From contig JAEVLN010000031.1 in the NCBI GenBank assembly GCA_018350325.1, forward strand, positions 1 to 64,000: 64,000 nucleotides of DNA, in the 5' to 3' direction. The position numbers and the translations under genes were made by a program. This document shows positions 24,677 through 32,292 of the stretch, piece by piece. The stretch comes from Globodera rostochiensis (Eukaryota > Nematoda > Chromadorea > Rhabditida > Heteroderidae). The notes beneath the pieces were generated by a model. The model worked only from the letters and a program-made list of their open reading frames with translations. It had not been told where the DNA came from and ran no database searches. Position 1 is the first letter of the stretch; each line of letters opens with the position of its first letter.

Positions 24677-25361
24677 CTCCCCCGATCGCAAAACAAGTGG
24701 GGACATCGAGGGGGAAATCGAGGGATGAAGACGTGGCGGGATGGCCCTGCGGAAAGCGAATGGCGTTGAGCGGTGTTGGGCCCCTCGGGTTGAGCGCGTA
24801 CAGCGGACGGGTCGGGTTCCCACGGCGATGCGTCGGGCCCCTCGGGGGAAGAGACAACACCGCACCGGAGGAGAGCACTCGGACGCGCGAGACCAGCGGA
24901 CCACGAAAGGGGCGGCGGCGCGGACGACGGGGACGGGGCGGGGCGGGTCTCGCATTAGTCGCCGGGCCCCTGTTCCCAATTACCACTTCAATCGAAGGGG
25001 CGTGCACCGGGGAAGGGGCCTGGGGCTCAGTTGGCGGGTGGGGCGGGTTCGCGGGAGACGGGCCGCGGATGCGTGGGTGGGAGTCGTCCGTGCTGGAGTC
25101 CGTACGAGTCCTATCCGGTGCTGGTCTGAAGTCGGCCGTCTGCCCATCGGCTGGGATGTTGTCCTCCGGGTTGGGCGCGTTCGACAGGGGCGATCCGATG
25201 GACACCGAGTCAATGTCCTTCGCGTTGTCGGTTGCCGGGGGGATGGCTGGGAAGGCAGGGGGGCCCGAACTGGGCATCGGAGTGCCGGGGGAAAGTTTCA
25301 AATGGGCAAGAATCATGGTGACGGCGATGGATGTGCCGCGGGGGTTGGGGTGATTTGGCAT
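24654..25361 (-). CDS. ORF4: proline-rich, probably disordered open frame (doubtful)
   Basis: About 236 codons from an ATG at 25361 to a stop inside the 3' LTR; the frame is open from 25472 and overlaps the end of ORF3. The N-terminal half is rich in P, S, D and N, the C-terminal half in P and R. No domain or catalytic motif is visible. Plus-strand frames of similar length overlap it, as expected in GC-rich DNA where stops are rare, so it may be a chance frame covering the element's 3' untranslated region. It is kept because the minus strand is the coding strand of the element. Confidence 0.25.
   Translation of the reverse strand: MPNHPNPRGTSIAVTMILAHLKLSPGTPMPSSGPPAFPAIPPATDNAKDIDSVSIGSPLSNAPNPEDNIPADGQTADFRPAPDRTRTDSSTDDSHPRIRGPSPANPPHPPTEPQAPSPVHAPSIEVVIGNRGPATNARPAPPRPRRPRRRPFRGPLVSRVRVLSSGAVLSLPPRGPTHRRGNPTRPLYALNPRGPTPLNAIRFPQGHPATSSSLDFPLDVPTCFAIGGVSRPRAI
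24677..24683 (-). promoter_or_regulatory. Short polypurine tract (GGGGGAG in sense)
   Basis: Seven purines immediately upstream of the 3' LTR in sense, the place where plus-strand DNA synthesis is primed in LTR elements. It is short for a polypurine tract; the call rests on position. Confidence 0.55.
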
Positions 25362-25428
25362 TGTCTTAACCACAAAATGATTGTCGGGGAGGTCAAACGG
25401 GGCGGGGCGGGAGGGGGGGGGTGCCGCT

Positions 25429-26058
25429 TTAGGCACGATGCGGCGGGTCCGAACGCTGGACCAATTCGCCAACTGCCGCTCGGAGTTCGCCCAACTCGTA
25501 GGACGGGGAGAGGTCGGGGGTGGGAAGGGCGGACATCGGCCGATTGTCCTTTCGAAGCAAAAAATGGTAGAGGACCGACAATGCCTTCACCAGTACAAGA
25601 AGGACGAGGGCCCCCAGGCAGGCTAGGACGGAAAGGAGCAGAGACGAAACGCCGGGTTCTTCTTCGAGGAGGTTGGCGAATGACTCAAGCCCAAAGTAGA
25701 GGGCGGTGGTAGCCAAAAGGGGCACGGTTCCCTTGCCAAGCCGGCGGAAGGTTTTAGCGGTTTTTGCCGAAATTGCGCCCTTACGGGGAAACCCCTCAAC
25801 AGGCGAAAGGATGAGGAGGAGGGACAGGGCCAGCATGGCCATAACGGTCGGAGGTGGGATCCAGGCCCGGGGGTGGTTGCGGGAACGGTTGTGGGATGCC
25901 CAACCGAGGGATCGGCCCACGGCACAAATGAGGAACAGGAGGGCCAGAGTGAGGAGCAGAAGGAAAGTGAGGGGGGCCCAAACCGATTCGCCGGTTGAAA
26001 CCTGTGGGACCAGCGTCACGTCCACCGAAAAGAGTTCGAAAGAGAAGATGTTCCCCAT
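25429..26058 (-). CDS. ORF3: putative membrane protein at the env position of the BEL element
   Basis: 209 codons from an ATG in good context (CCCATGG) 162 nt after the pol stop. The frame is open from the pol stop, but 26058 is the first ATG. The N terminus MGNIFS fits the N-myristoylation pattern MGxxxS. Hydrophobic segments at about residues 28-48, 72-88 and 147-178 look membrane spanning; a weaker one is at 112-128. A basic stretch lies near residues 92-109, and the tail after 180 is polar. There is no clear signal peptide, furin-type site, cysteine-rich ectodomain or fusion peptide, so it is not an obvious envelope glycoprotein. Leucine-rich segments in a GC-rich frame can mimic membrane helices, but frame length and position argue for a real gene. 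Not recognised as a known family. Confidence 0.55.
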   Translation of the reverse strand: MGNIFSFELFSVDVTLVPQVSTGESVWAPLTFLLLLTLALLFLICAVGRSLGWASHNRSRNHPRAWIPPPTVMAMLALSLLLILSPVEGFPRKGAISAKTAKTFRRLGKGTVPLLATTALYFGLESFANLLEEEPGVSSLLLSVLACLGALVLLVLVKALSVLYHFLLRKDNRPMSALPTPDLSPSYELGELRAAVGELVQRSDPPHRA

Positions 26059-26219
26059 GGGCGGAATACTTGCTGAAAAGGGGGTGGGATGGTCAGAGCA
26101 AAGGGAATGAGGTGATCCGAGGGGAGGCAAAGTCGGAATGGATGAAAGGGCACTCGGCTCGGTTTTAAGTACGGGGGGGGGGGTGGGATGTGAACGCGCC
26201 AGCGCCCTCCCACCGGCGC

Positions 26220-28619
26220 TCAATTCTTGGGACAGCGTTGATCGTGGGAACGGCGTACTGGTTGATGCTTCCCGAGGGAGGTGCTCGAGAGTCGGGGGGT
26301 GGAACAGGGGGCTGCAATGCCCAACGGCGCCTGGGAACGGTAGTTGAGGGGGCTGTATTGGCGGGAGCTAACGCCGGCGGGCCAATGTATGGTGGGATGG
26401 GGGGATGTGTAGCCCATCTCCCCCTGGGAACGGAAGTGGAGGGGGCACTGTTGGGGGGAGTTGTGCGCAACCGAGCGCAACGTCACGTGGCCCGAGGGGA
26501 ATTTGATAGTGGCGGTGTCGGGGAAATTTTCCTCATTTCGATGGACCTCGAGGATAACTGCTGGCGTCCACAAAGAGCGGGGAAGGGCCTCGTTCTGGAC
26601 CAGAACTAGGTCGCCCGTTTTGGGGCATTGGGCCGAGGGGCGGTTGAGCTTTTTAAACCGTTCCCGTAAGGAAGGTAAATAATCTCGGACCCATTGGGTC
26701 CAGAAGTTCTGGGTTCGCCGGGAGAGAGTGTCCCATAGGGTTTGCAGGGAGGTTTGTGTGGTCTCCACGGGGGTAAAGGTGGGGTCGGCGGGGTCTTCCA
26801 AAATAGCCAACGGGAAATTTTGTCGATAGCCCAAGGGACGGATGAAATCAATTGGGCGGAGTGGCCTAGGGTTTAATGGGTCGGACGAGTCGAAGGTGAT
26901 GGGACGTGTGTTAATCACACTTTCGATCTCGGACAAAACGGTTAACATTTGGTCAAGGGGAAGGGTGCGGGGGCGGGAGGGAGAGGATAACGTGCGGCGC
27001 AAATGAAATTTTATCATGGCCATAAAGCGCTCGTAGTGTCCGCCCTTCCAGGGGGCGTTGGGGGCCCTGAAGTGCCAACTGGTGGATGATTGCGATTGGA
27101 GGAAACTCCGAAAGGACACAAACGTGGGGGCGTTGTCGCAATATATGACTGCGGGGAGACCAAATTTGGCCGAAAACCGCCGGAATGAGAGGAGGAACGT
27201 TGGGGCGGACATGTCCGAAACGAGATCCAGGGAAATGGCCCGGGTTGGAAGACAAACCCACACAACAATCCAGTTTTTGACCTGTGTTTTTGTTTTGGTG
27301 CTGGATTGGGAAGGGACATTCGTGTAAATTGGCCCACAGTAGTCCAGGCCCACTTTAGAAAAGGGTGGGGAGACCCGGACTCGGTCTTCCGGAAGAGGGG
27401 GGAAGGGCGGTAAGTTAAATGGTTGGACCAGGAATTTCCGACAGGGAAGGCAAAATTTGGAAATAACTCGCTGTACGGTCCTTCGACCTTTGGGTAGCCA
27501 GAACCTAAGGCGAAGCAAGGACAATGTGTGAAGCGGACTCGTATGTTGGTTACAAAGGTGAGTTTCGTAAATGATGAGATGGGTGAGGGGCGATTTTGGG
27601 CTCAAATAAATGGGCTGGGTGGTGTTATCGCCCAACCGACTTTTGTCGAGACGCCCTTTGGACCGAAGGAGTTGTTGGGGATCCGTAAAAATGCCAAGAG
27701 CCAGATTGTCCCGGTCGATAGGCGGATGCTGACGTTGCTCTTGCCGAATGAGGAAGAGGAGGGCGGATCGGGTTTCGGCCACCGAAATTAGGAGGGAGGG
27801 AAATCGGACTGGAGTGGCGTTGGTGTTTCGGGATTTGAGGCGGGAAATAAACCGAAAAAAATAGGCAGCGGACCGGAGGACTTTTGGAAGGCGTGAAAAT
27901 CTGGCCAGATCGAAGGTCGGTGCCTGCCTTTGAGCTTGAACGATATTGAAAGAAAAGAGCTGGGGTGGAGGAGGTGTTGGTGTGCTTGGTGCGGAAATTT
28001 TTGTTGACGAGTAAGGTTTGATTTCGGGGTTGGTGGGCCAGCATTTGGGTGGTCCGGAAAGCCATTCGGGCCCCGACCACCAAATTCTCCTTTCCTCTAA
28101 GGCGGGTAATGATGACACTCCGCGGGTTCCCACGTCTGCGGGGTTCTCTTTGCCCGGGAGATGACGGATCGTTAACTTCGGGAGGGATTTGATGAAGATG
28201 ATTCGGTTTTGGACGAACACGTCCTTAATGGGAGATTGACCATTTAGCCAGGCCAGGACAATGGCGGAATCGCTCCATAAGTGAAGGGATGGGTCGAGGG
28301 GTAGGTGGGACAAGTGTGATTGGGTAAAGGTGAGCGCGCGGGAGGCCATTTCTGCGGCGATGAGTTCCAATTTGGGGATGGTCAGGACGGTCCCCTTATG
28401 AGCCGGTTTCACTTTGGTTTTTGAAAAAACCAAAGCCACCTTGGAAGAGGGGGTGGAGGGGTGGGAACCTCGGAGGTAGACTGCTGCGCACATCGCTACG
28501 GCCGAGGCGTCGGAAAAGCCGTGCAGCTGATAGGATTGGTCCAGGGGGAGGCGGCAAATGGGCACCGTGGAATGGATGTGCGGGCGGTCGGGATCCAGGA
28601 TTCTGTTGTTTTCGACCAA
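26220..28619 (-). CDS. pol: BEL/Pao RNase H, integrase and DUF5641-like C terminus (799 codons, uninterrupted)
   Basis: The longest intact frame. RNase H: D37 in GFSDAS, E85 in IPKLELIAAE, D117 in LWSDSAIVLAWL and D162 after GKENPA form the expected acidic set; RNase H removes RNA from the hybrid. Integrase: a zinc-binding region with H354, H359, C390 and C393, then a D-D-E core at D426 (GLDYCGP), D495 (YCDNAPTF) and E530 (GGHYER). About residues 633-720 match the DUF5641-like C terminus of BEL integrases (NFWTQWVRDYLPSL, then KTGDLVLVQNEALPR). Residues after 720 are an imperfectly repeated tail. No ATG heads this frame, as expected for part of a polyprotein. It ends 162 nt before the ATG of the next frame. 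Confidence 0.95.
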   Translation of the reverse strand: MVENNRILDPDRPHIHSTVPICRLPLDQSYQLHGFSDASAVAMCAAVYLRGSHPSTPSSKVALVFSKTKVKPAHKGTVLTIPKLELIAAEMASRALTFTQSHLSHLPLDPSLHLWSDSAIVLAWLNGQSPIKDVFVQNRIIFIKSLPKLTIRHLPGKENPADVGTRGVSSLPALEERRIWWSGPEWLSGPPKCWPTNPEIKPYSSTKISAPSTPTPPPPQLFSFNIVQAQRQAPTFDLARFSRLPKVLRSAAYFFRFISRLKSRNTNATPVRFPSLLISVAETRSALLFLIRQEQRQHPPIDRDNLALGIFTDPQQLLRSKGRLDKSRLGDNTTQPIYLSPKSPLTHLIIYETHLCNQHTSPLHTLSLLRLRFWLPKGRRTVQRVISKFCLPCRKFLVQPFNLPPFPPLPEDRVRVSPPFSKVGLDYCGPIYTNVPSQSSTKTKTQVKNWIVVWVCLPTRAISLDLVSDMSAPTFLLSFRRFSAKFGLPAVIYCDNAPTFVSFRSFLQSQSSTSWHFRAPNAPWKGGHYERFMAMIKFHLRRTLSSPSRPRTLPLDQMLTVLSEIESVINTRPITFDSSDPLNPRPLRPIDFIRPLGYRQNFPLAILEDPADPTFTPVETTQTSLQTLWDTLSRRTQNFWTQWVRDYLPSLRERFKKLNRPSAQCPKTGDLVLVQNEALPRSLWTPAVILEVHRNEENFPDTATIKFPSGHVTLRSVAHNSPQQCPLHFRSQGEMGYTSPHPTIHWPAGVSSRQYSPLNYRSQAPLGIAAPCSTPRLSSTSLGKHQPVRRSHDQRCPKN
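26240..26460. repeat. Imperfect direct repeats (about 87-93 bp) in the 3' end of pol
   Basis: The marker GGGAACGG recurs at 26246, 26333 and 26426 with similar surroundings. In the pol frame the copies read as repeated short motifs such as PLHFRSQ and PLNYRSQ. This makes a repetitive C-terminal tail on integrase. Confidence 0.6.
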
Positions 28620-28639
28620 TTGGCCCCGTGGGCGGGGGG

Positions 28640-29014
28640 AGAGGTTGGTCCCAATTCAACTTCTCAACCCAAAGGGAAGAGAGGAAGATTTTCAATGGCA
28701 ACAGGGCGGGGGAAATGAGTCCGAGGGGGTCATAATGGGAGGCCACAAAGGAAAGGATGGACCGTTTGGTAGGTAAAAATGACGCGGGTGGGGGGGCTAA
28801 TTCAATCACCAAGCGGTCCGATTCGGTATGCCACTGGACCCCCAGGAATTTGTGGTCAGAGCCCGGAAGCCTCAGGGTTTGTGGTAAGTGGGTAATCGTT
28901 GCGGAGGAATTGCTTACGAACTCGCGGAGTGGCATACCCGCTTTCGAAAAAAGGGAGATGGATGAAGAAATTTTTGGGTGCCCCGCCGAAACGGAGTCGG
29001 CGGACAAAAGGAGA
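28640..29014 (-). CDS. pol: BEL/Pao reverse transcriptase, C-terminal part (Peptidase_A17-type connection)
   Basis: Continues the RT in a second frame (open 28396-29196). It shows LLLSADSVSAG directly after the catalytic box, the block HKFLGVQWH near 28850, then KRSILSFVASHYDPLGLIS near 28762 and the LWVEKLNWDQ block. These are the conserved region Pfam lists as Peptidase_A17 of Pao elements. The RNase H frame is entered near 28640, beside a run of six C in sense, so another one-base indel is likely. Sequence past this point in the same frame is out-of-frame noise. Confidence 0.85.
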
Positions 29015-29790
29015 TTTTTTCCACGTACATATTCCGCGAGATTTCTTGGGATAATGGGGAGGGGAAAAGAGACAAGTGATGCCGAACAGTGGCTGCTAGT
29101 AAAAAGGGGGAACAGGTCAAGCCAAAGGAAACGCGTGTGAAGCGAAAAATTTGCGTGTTGGTGGGGGAGGGCGGGTACTGGATATCTTTCAGCCACAGAA
29201 ACCGCGTGCAGTCGCGGTGCTCCGGGTGTACGCTCACTTGCAAAAACGCCTTCTCAATATCGCACGCAATTGCGATGCGAGGGATCCGGAAGCGGAGTAA
29301 AAGCCCCACCAAATCGGGCACGAGCGGAGGGCCGGGATGCAGGCACTCGTTGAGGGAGAGTTCCTTCCCAATGTGGGCAGAACCGTCGTACACAATTCGA
29401 ACTTTGTTTTTCACCGGGTTCACCACGGGGTGATGAGCGAGATAGTGGAGGGGAGGGGAAAATTGTCCGGGTTGCGGGACAGGTTCTATTATGCCCAGAG
29501 TGAGCTGTTCAGAAATGATTTCGTGGTACCGGTTTAGAAGGGAGAAATCCTTGGACAGTGTGTTGTAGACCGAGCGAAGCCGGCCCAAACAGAGACCGAA
29601 ATTCGAGGGCAAGGGGAGGGAGTCGGGCCCGGCCCGGAAGGGCAATTTCACTTGGTACCGATCGCCCAGAAACCCGATTGATTTGGTGAATTCCGCGAGG
29701 ACTGATTCGTCGGAGGAGGGAGGGTTGGGGCTGTCCCGAATTCCGATGCCTTCTAAGGTAAAGAAGTCGGTGGGGGAGACGGGGGCGGCT
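29015..29790 (-). CDS. pol: BEL/Pao reverse transcriptase, N-terminal half, catalytic box altered
   Basis: Frame open from about 29790, beginning with the BEL linker FFTLEGIGI. RT blocks in order: VRIVYDGSA near 29397; motif A ACDIEKAFLQV with the catalytic Asp at 29261; motif B VSFGLTCSPFLLAAT near 29129; then NMYVEK at about 29030-29016 where YVDD is expected. Neither aspartate of YVDD is present: the codons after Tyr-Val are GAA and AAA within a six-A run (29015-29020), and the homologous protein continues in another frame after it. Either the run is mis-sequenced and mutated or this copy is catalytically dead. The meaningful part ends here although the frame stays open to 28914. Confidence 0.9.
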
Positions 29791-30339
29791 CATTCTCCTG
29801 CTGGAGGCTGAAATTAATGGTTCGGAGGGTTGAAGGGCAAGTCGTGGTGGCTGGCCTTCCCGCCACGAGCGGTCCAAGCAACGTTTGGATGAGATGATAA
29901 CCGGAAGGCAACCGCTGGACCGGGGTTGGTTCCAGCTCGTAATAATAATCGGCGCCCAAAAGGACGATGGGGCACGATGAGTGAATTGGGGGAACAAGTT
30001 TGGAATAAGAAATAACTTGGGGGAAAAGGGGAGGTAAGAAGTCGGATGGGTAAGGCGGTCGATGGCATTGGCCTTTATAATGAGTGCGCGACCATCGAGT
30101 AACCGAACGCCGAACTGAGTGGAGAAGGCGGGGACGTCCTTGTAATGGGGGCTGTTAAAAACCCCAAGGCGGACGGAAGTCGGGCTGAGGGGAAGGCCTA
30201 GGCTTTGGGCCTCCCGAATGTTGATGTACGAATAGTCACTGCCATCGTCGAGAAGGCCAACGCCTTGGAGAGAGATGGAAGGGTTGTGGGGATGAAAAAT
30301 GGTCAATTGGACACATTTGAGAAGAATTGGGAGGGGACG
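29776..30339 (-). CDS. pro: BEL/Pao aspartic protease (DUF1758-like), frameshifted
   Basis: Cleaves the polyprotein. The catalytic loop reads LLDDGSDYSYI at about 30255-30223, i.e. D-D-G-S in place of the common D-S/T-G-S, in the same frame as gag. The C-terminal half, with the diagnostic LLGADYYYEL (about 29970-29941), sits in another frame (29753-29959). A one-base indel therefore lies between about 30062 and 29990, possibly at a run of five C in sense. A second frame change into the RT frame occurs near 29776, between two C-rich runs. No other gene fits here. The family is secure; the integrity of this copy is not. Confidence 0.8.
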
Positions 30340-31850
30340 GTCGTGATGGGGGGAGGAGATAGTTGTGTTAGTTTGTGGAGGGTGCCCGGTGTCGGAAGGC
30401 CCTGGGGCTGGTTGCCTCACGGTAAACGCGTGGGGGCGGAGGGGGGTAAGGTTGGCGTGGCTCGGGCGGAATGTTGGGGGCCGAGCGTGATGGGAGAGAT
30501 GCTGTGCCCCCCGGTCGATCGAAGGGCACAATGCTGGCGGGTGGGGACCGTTGCACCGAGAACAGCGTAAAGGGTTGGGGCACTGGAGCGAGAGGTGGCC
30601 TCCCTTTAAACATTTAAAACAGCGGTTGAGGACTCTTAGGCGACTGATGCGGGCTTCGAGCCCAGCAACAGATTCACATTGGGTCGCGAAATGTCCGGTT
30701 TTGTCACAGAACAAACAAGAGAGTTGGGGCTTGGGCCTTGAAAATTGGTTGGAGGTGGTGGTGCCCTTATGAGTTTGAAACGTCAAGGAGGGGTGGTAGG
30801 GGGGTGCCTGTCGGGAGAGAGCGGTGGGAGGGTTTGACGGTCGGGTGAACGAGGGTTCGAAGTTGGGTTGGGGGGTAGGGGCACTGGATTTGGGGGTGAG
30901 GATCTGAATCTGTTCCTTTCGCTTGAGAATGGCACGGAGTCGGGATTTCAATTTGTCTGTCGACCAGTCGGCATCCGTCTCTTTGGCTTGAAAAATTTCG
31001 TCGAGTATGAAGCGCGGAAGTCTCTCCTCTACTTCCATTTGGACTCCAATGGTGTTGTAGGATTGGTTCTGCTGGGATAATTGGATGCAAATGCACTCCA
31101 ACTGGTCAAGAAGGGCTCGCAAGTCTCCGCAAAAGGATTCCCCGGAACGGACACGGGGGAGGTTTCGAAGGGAATTGTGAAGGGCTCGGGCAACCTCCTC
31201 GGGGTTATCGTAGTGCTGGGACAACAGACCGAGGGCGGAAGAATAGGACGCGTCAGTTACGGGGAGGGAGCTGATCAGGGTCAAAGGGGAGCCGGAAAGG
31301 CATTGTTTTAAATACATAAATTTGAGCGAGTCCGAAATGTTAAGATCGTGCACTCCGGCCTTAAACGTGTTCCCAAAGGAGGTGTAGTTGGTACAATCAC
31401 CAGAAAATTCGGGGAGGTTGGTTTTGGGCAGGTGGACAAGTGATGGGGCGGGGGAGGGCGATGGGTTAGCACGGGGGAGGATGGTTTCGAGGGCGCGACG
31501 TTGGTCGCGGAGAGAGCGGTCGTATTTGCGGAGCTCGGTGATCGACTGGAAATAGGGGGTGTCGGCAATAAAGGCGTCAAAGAGGGGGGTGTCGAGGCCC
31601 CGTTCGGCCCCCGTCATGCTGGTGCGGAGGGTCATCCAGCCGTCGGAAGCGCCGGACAGTTCGGTCAAACGTCCGTCGCGTCGTGTACCTCGTCGTCGAG
31701 TGATCGGAGAAGGGAGGAGACCAGGGCCTGGTGGACCTGTTCCGGCTGCCCTTGGGGGCGGGCGGGGGCGGCAAAGGCTTTCCGGTCGGCGAGGGTTTGT
31801 AGGGCCTCTTGGTGGGCCAACACAATTCGGGCGCGAAAGGGGGCGGACAT
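30340..31850 (-). CDS. gag: BEL/Pao gag (DUF1759-like domain plus three zinc knuckles), one frameshift near its start
   Basis: Structural protein that packages element RNA in cytoplasmic particles. The first ATG after the primer site is at 31850; its frame runs 61 codons (stop at 31665). The main gag frame is a different one, open from inside the LTR, with its first ATG at 31635. The two frames look like one protein split by a one-base indel near 31665-31690. In the main frame a BEL/Pao DUF1759-like region spans about 31430-30970 (starting near LPKTNLPEFSG). Then come three knuckles: C-x2-C-x4-H-x4-C at about 30717-30676, a second of the same spacing at about 30621-30580, and a third with C-x2-C-x3-H-x4-C at about 30564-30526. 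Low-complexity Pro/Ser linkers separate the parts. Alternatively translation starts at 31635 and the upstream frame is a separate short ORF. Confidence 0.88.
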
Positions 31851-31885
31851 TATCGGTTAAAGGGTGATCAGTTGCAAAGGACGGG

Positions 31886-31911
31886 GACCCGGGTTCGTTT
31901 CCCGGCCGTTG
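31886..31911 (-). promoter_or_regulatory. Primer-binding site resembling a tRNA T-arm (tRNA-Gly-like)
   Basis: Directly next to the 5' LTR. Read on the plus strand it looks like a tRNA T-stem and T-loop (CCGGG, TTCGTTT, CCCGG) followed by six bases of acceptor stem, as expected for the complement of a primer site. The T-arm best resembles eukaryotic tRNA-Gly. It does not begin with the TGG that would pair with the CCA end, so it may pair with the T-arm rather than the tRNA 3' terminus. The location is secure; the primer identity is inferred. Confidence 0.6.
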
Positions 31912-32288
31912 TGTCGCGACTTTTCCCAACTTCCCCGGGGGGCCAAATCGGGTTAGCCGGAATTCAATTCTTGGGGCTGGACTCGGCTCAATTCACTTCC
32001 CTTCGAGGCGATTGGACTTCGTTTCACTTCTTTATTTTCTCACGGTTGCGAAAAGCGGTGGGGAATGCACTGGGAAAACTGGGACGAACATAAGAATAAA
32101 AAAGACCGCCCGGGGGAAGCGGGGAAAGCCTTTTAAGGCTTCCGATAGAAGGCGGTCCGTCCGAGCGCCGCTCGGTCGGGGGACAGAGGGAAATTGATCG
32201 CTGGGAGGGGGTTGGCCGATATGGATAAACGGGCGGGGGGCATCCCACAGCGGGAGGGGGTGGGTTCAAATCGCGCGGGGACGCGACA
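31912..32288 (-). repeat. 5' LTR of the BEL/Pao element (sense orientation)
   Basis: 377 bp, identical to the 24300-24676 copy except one base (T at 32195 where the other copy has C at 24583). The ends are TG...CA inside a perfect 7-bp inverted repeat (TGTCGCG / CGCGACA). In sense it carries a TATA-like TTAAAAGG (32129-32136) and about 95 nt later an AATAAA (32031-32036), giving a plausible U3-R-U5 order. The TATA-like stretch lies inside a hairpin with arms AAGCCTT/AAGGCTT. Confidence 0.96.
32129..32136 (-). promoter_or_regulatory. TATA-like box in 5' LTR
   Basis: Sense TTAAAAGG, about 95 nt before the AATAAA in the same LTR. It lies within a hairpin. Promoter function is inferred from position; the same sequence is at 24517-24524 in the 3' LTR. 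Confidence 0.35.
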
Positions 32289-32292
32289 GGGA
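32289..32292. repeat. Target-site duplication, right copy (GGGA)
   Basis: Matches 24296-24299. Together with it this defines the element ends and the empty site. Confidence 0.75.

Larger units (their letters stand above)
24300..32288 (-). mobile_element. Complete BEL/Pao LTR retrotransposon (GC-rich, recent insertion)
   Basis: A 7,989-bp element read on the minus strand. Order in sense: 5' LTR (31912-32288), tRNA-like primer site, gag, protease, reverse transcriptase, RNase H, integrase with C-terminal DUF5641-like region, two extra open frames, short purine tract, 3' LTR (24300-24676). The gag-protease architecture (DUF1759-like domain, three zinc knuckles, D-D-G-S protease), the Peptidase_A17-type RT connection and RNase H before integrase are the BEL/Pao plan. 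Both ends are flanked by the 4-bp direct repeat GGGA. GC content is roughly 60 % by eye against about 20 % in the flanks. The pol frame is interrupted several times, so this copy as printed is probably not autonomous. Class assignment is very secure; the family within BEL/Pao is not determined. Confidence 0.97.

Noticed and set aside
24400..25712. Plus-strand frames of over 300 codons within the BEL element (24400-25353, 24741-25712)
   Set aside because: They lie antisense to the element in GC-rich DNA where stops are rare, show G/R-rich composition and no domain, and overlap ORF3/ORF4 and the LTR.
31665..31929. Gag start inside the LTR at 31929
   Set aside because: That codon is TTG, and the codons before about 31690 in this frame encode low-complexity P/R sequence; the ATG at 31850 in another frame, or 31635, is more plausible.
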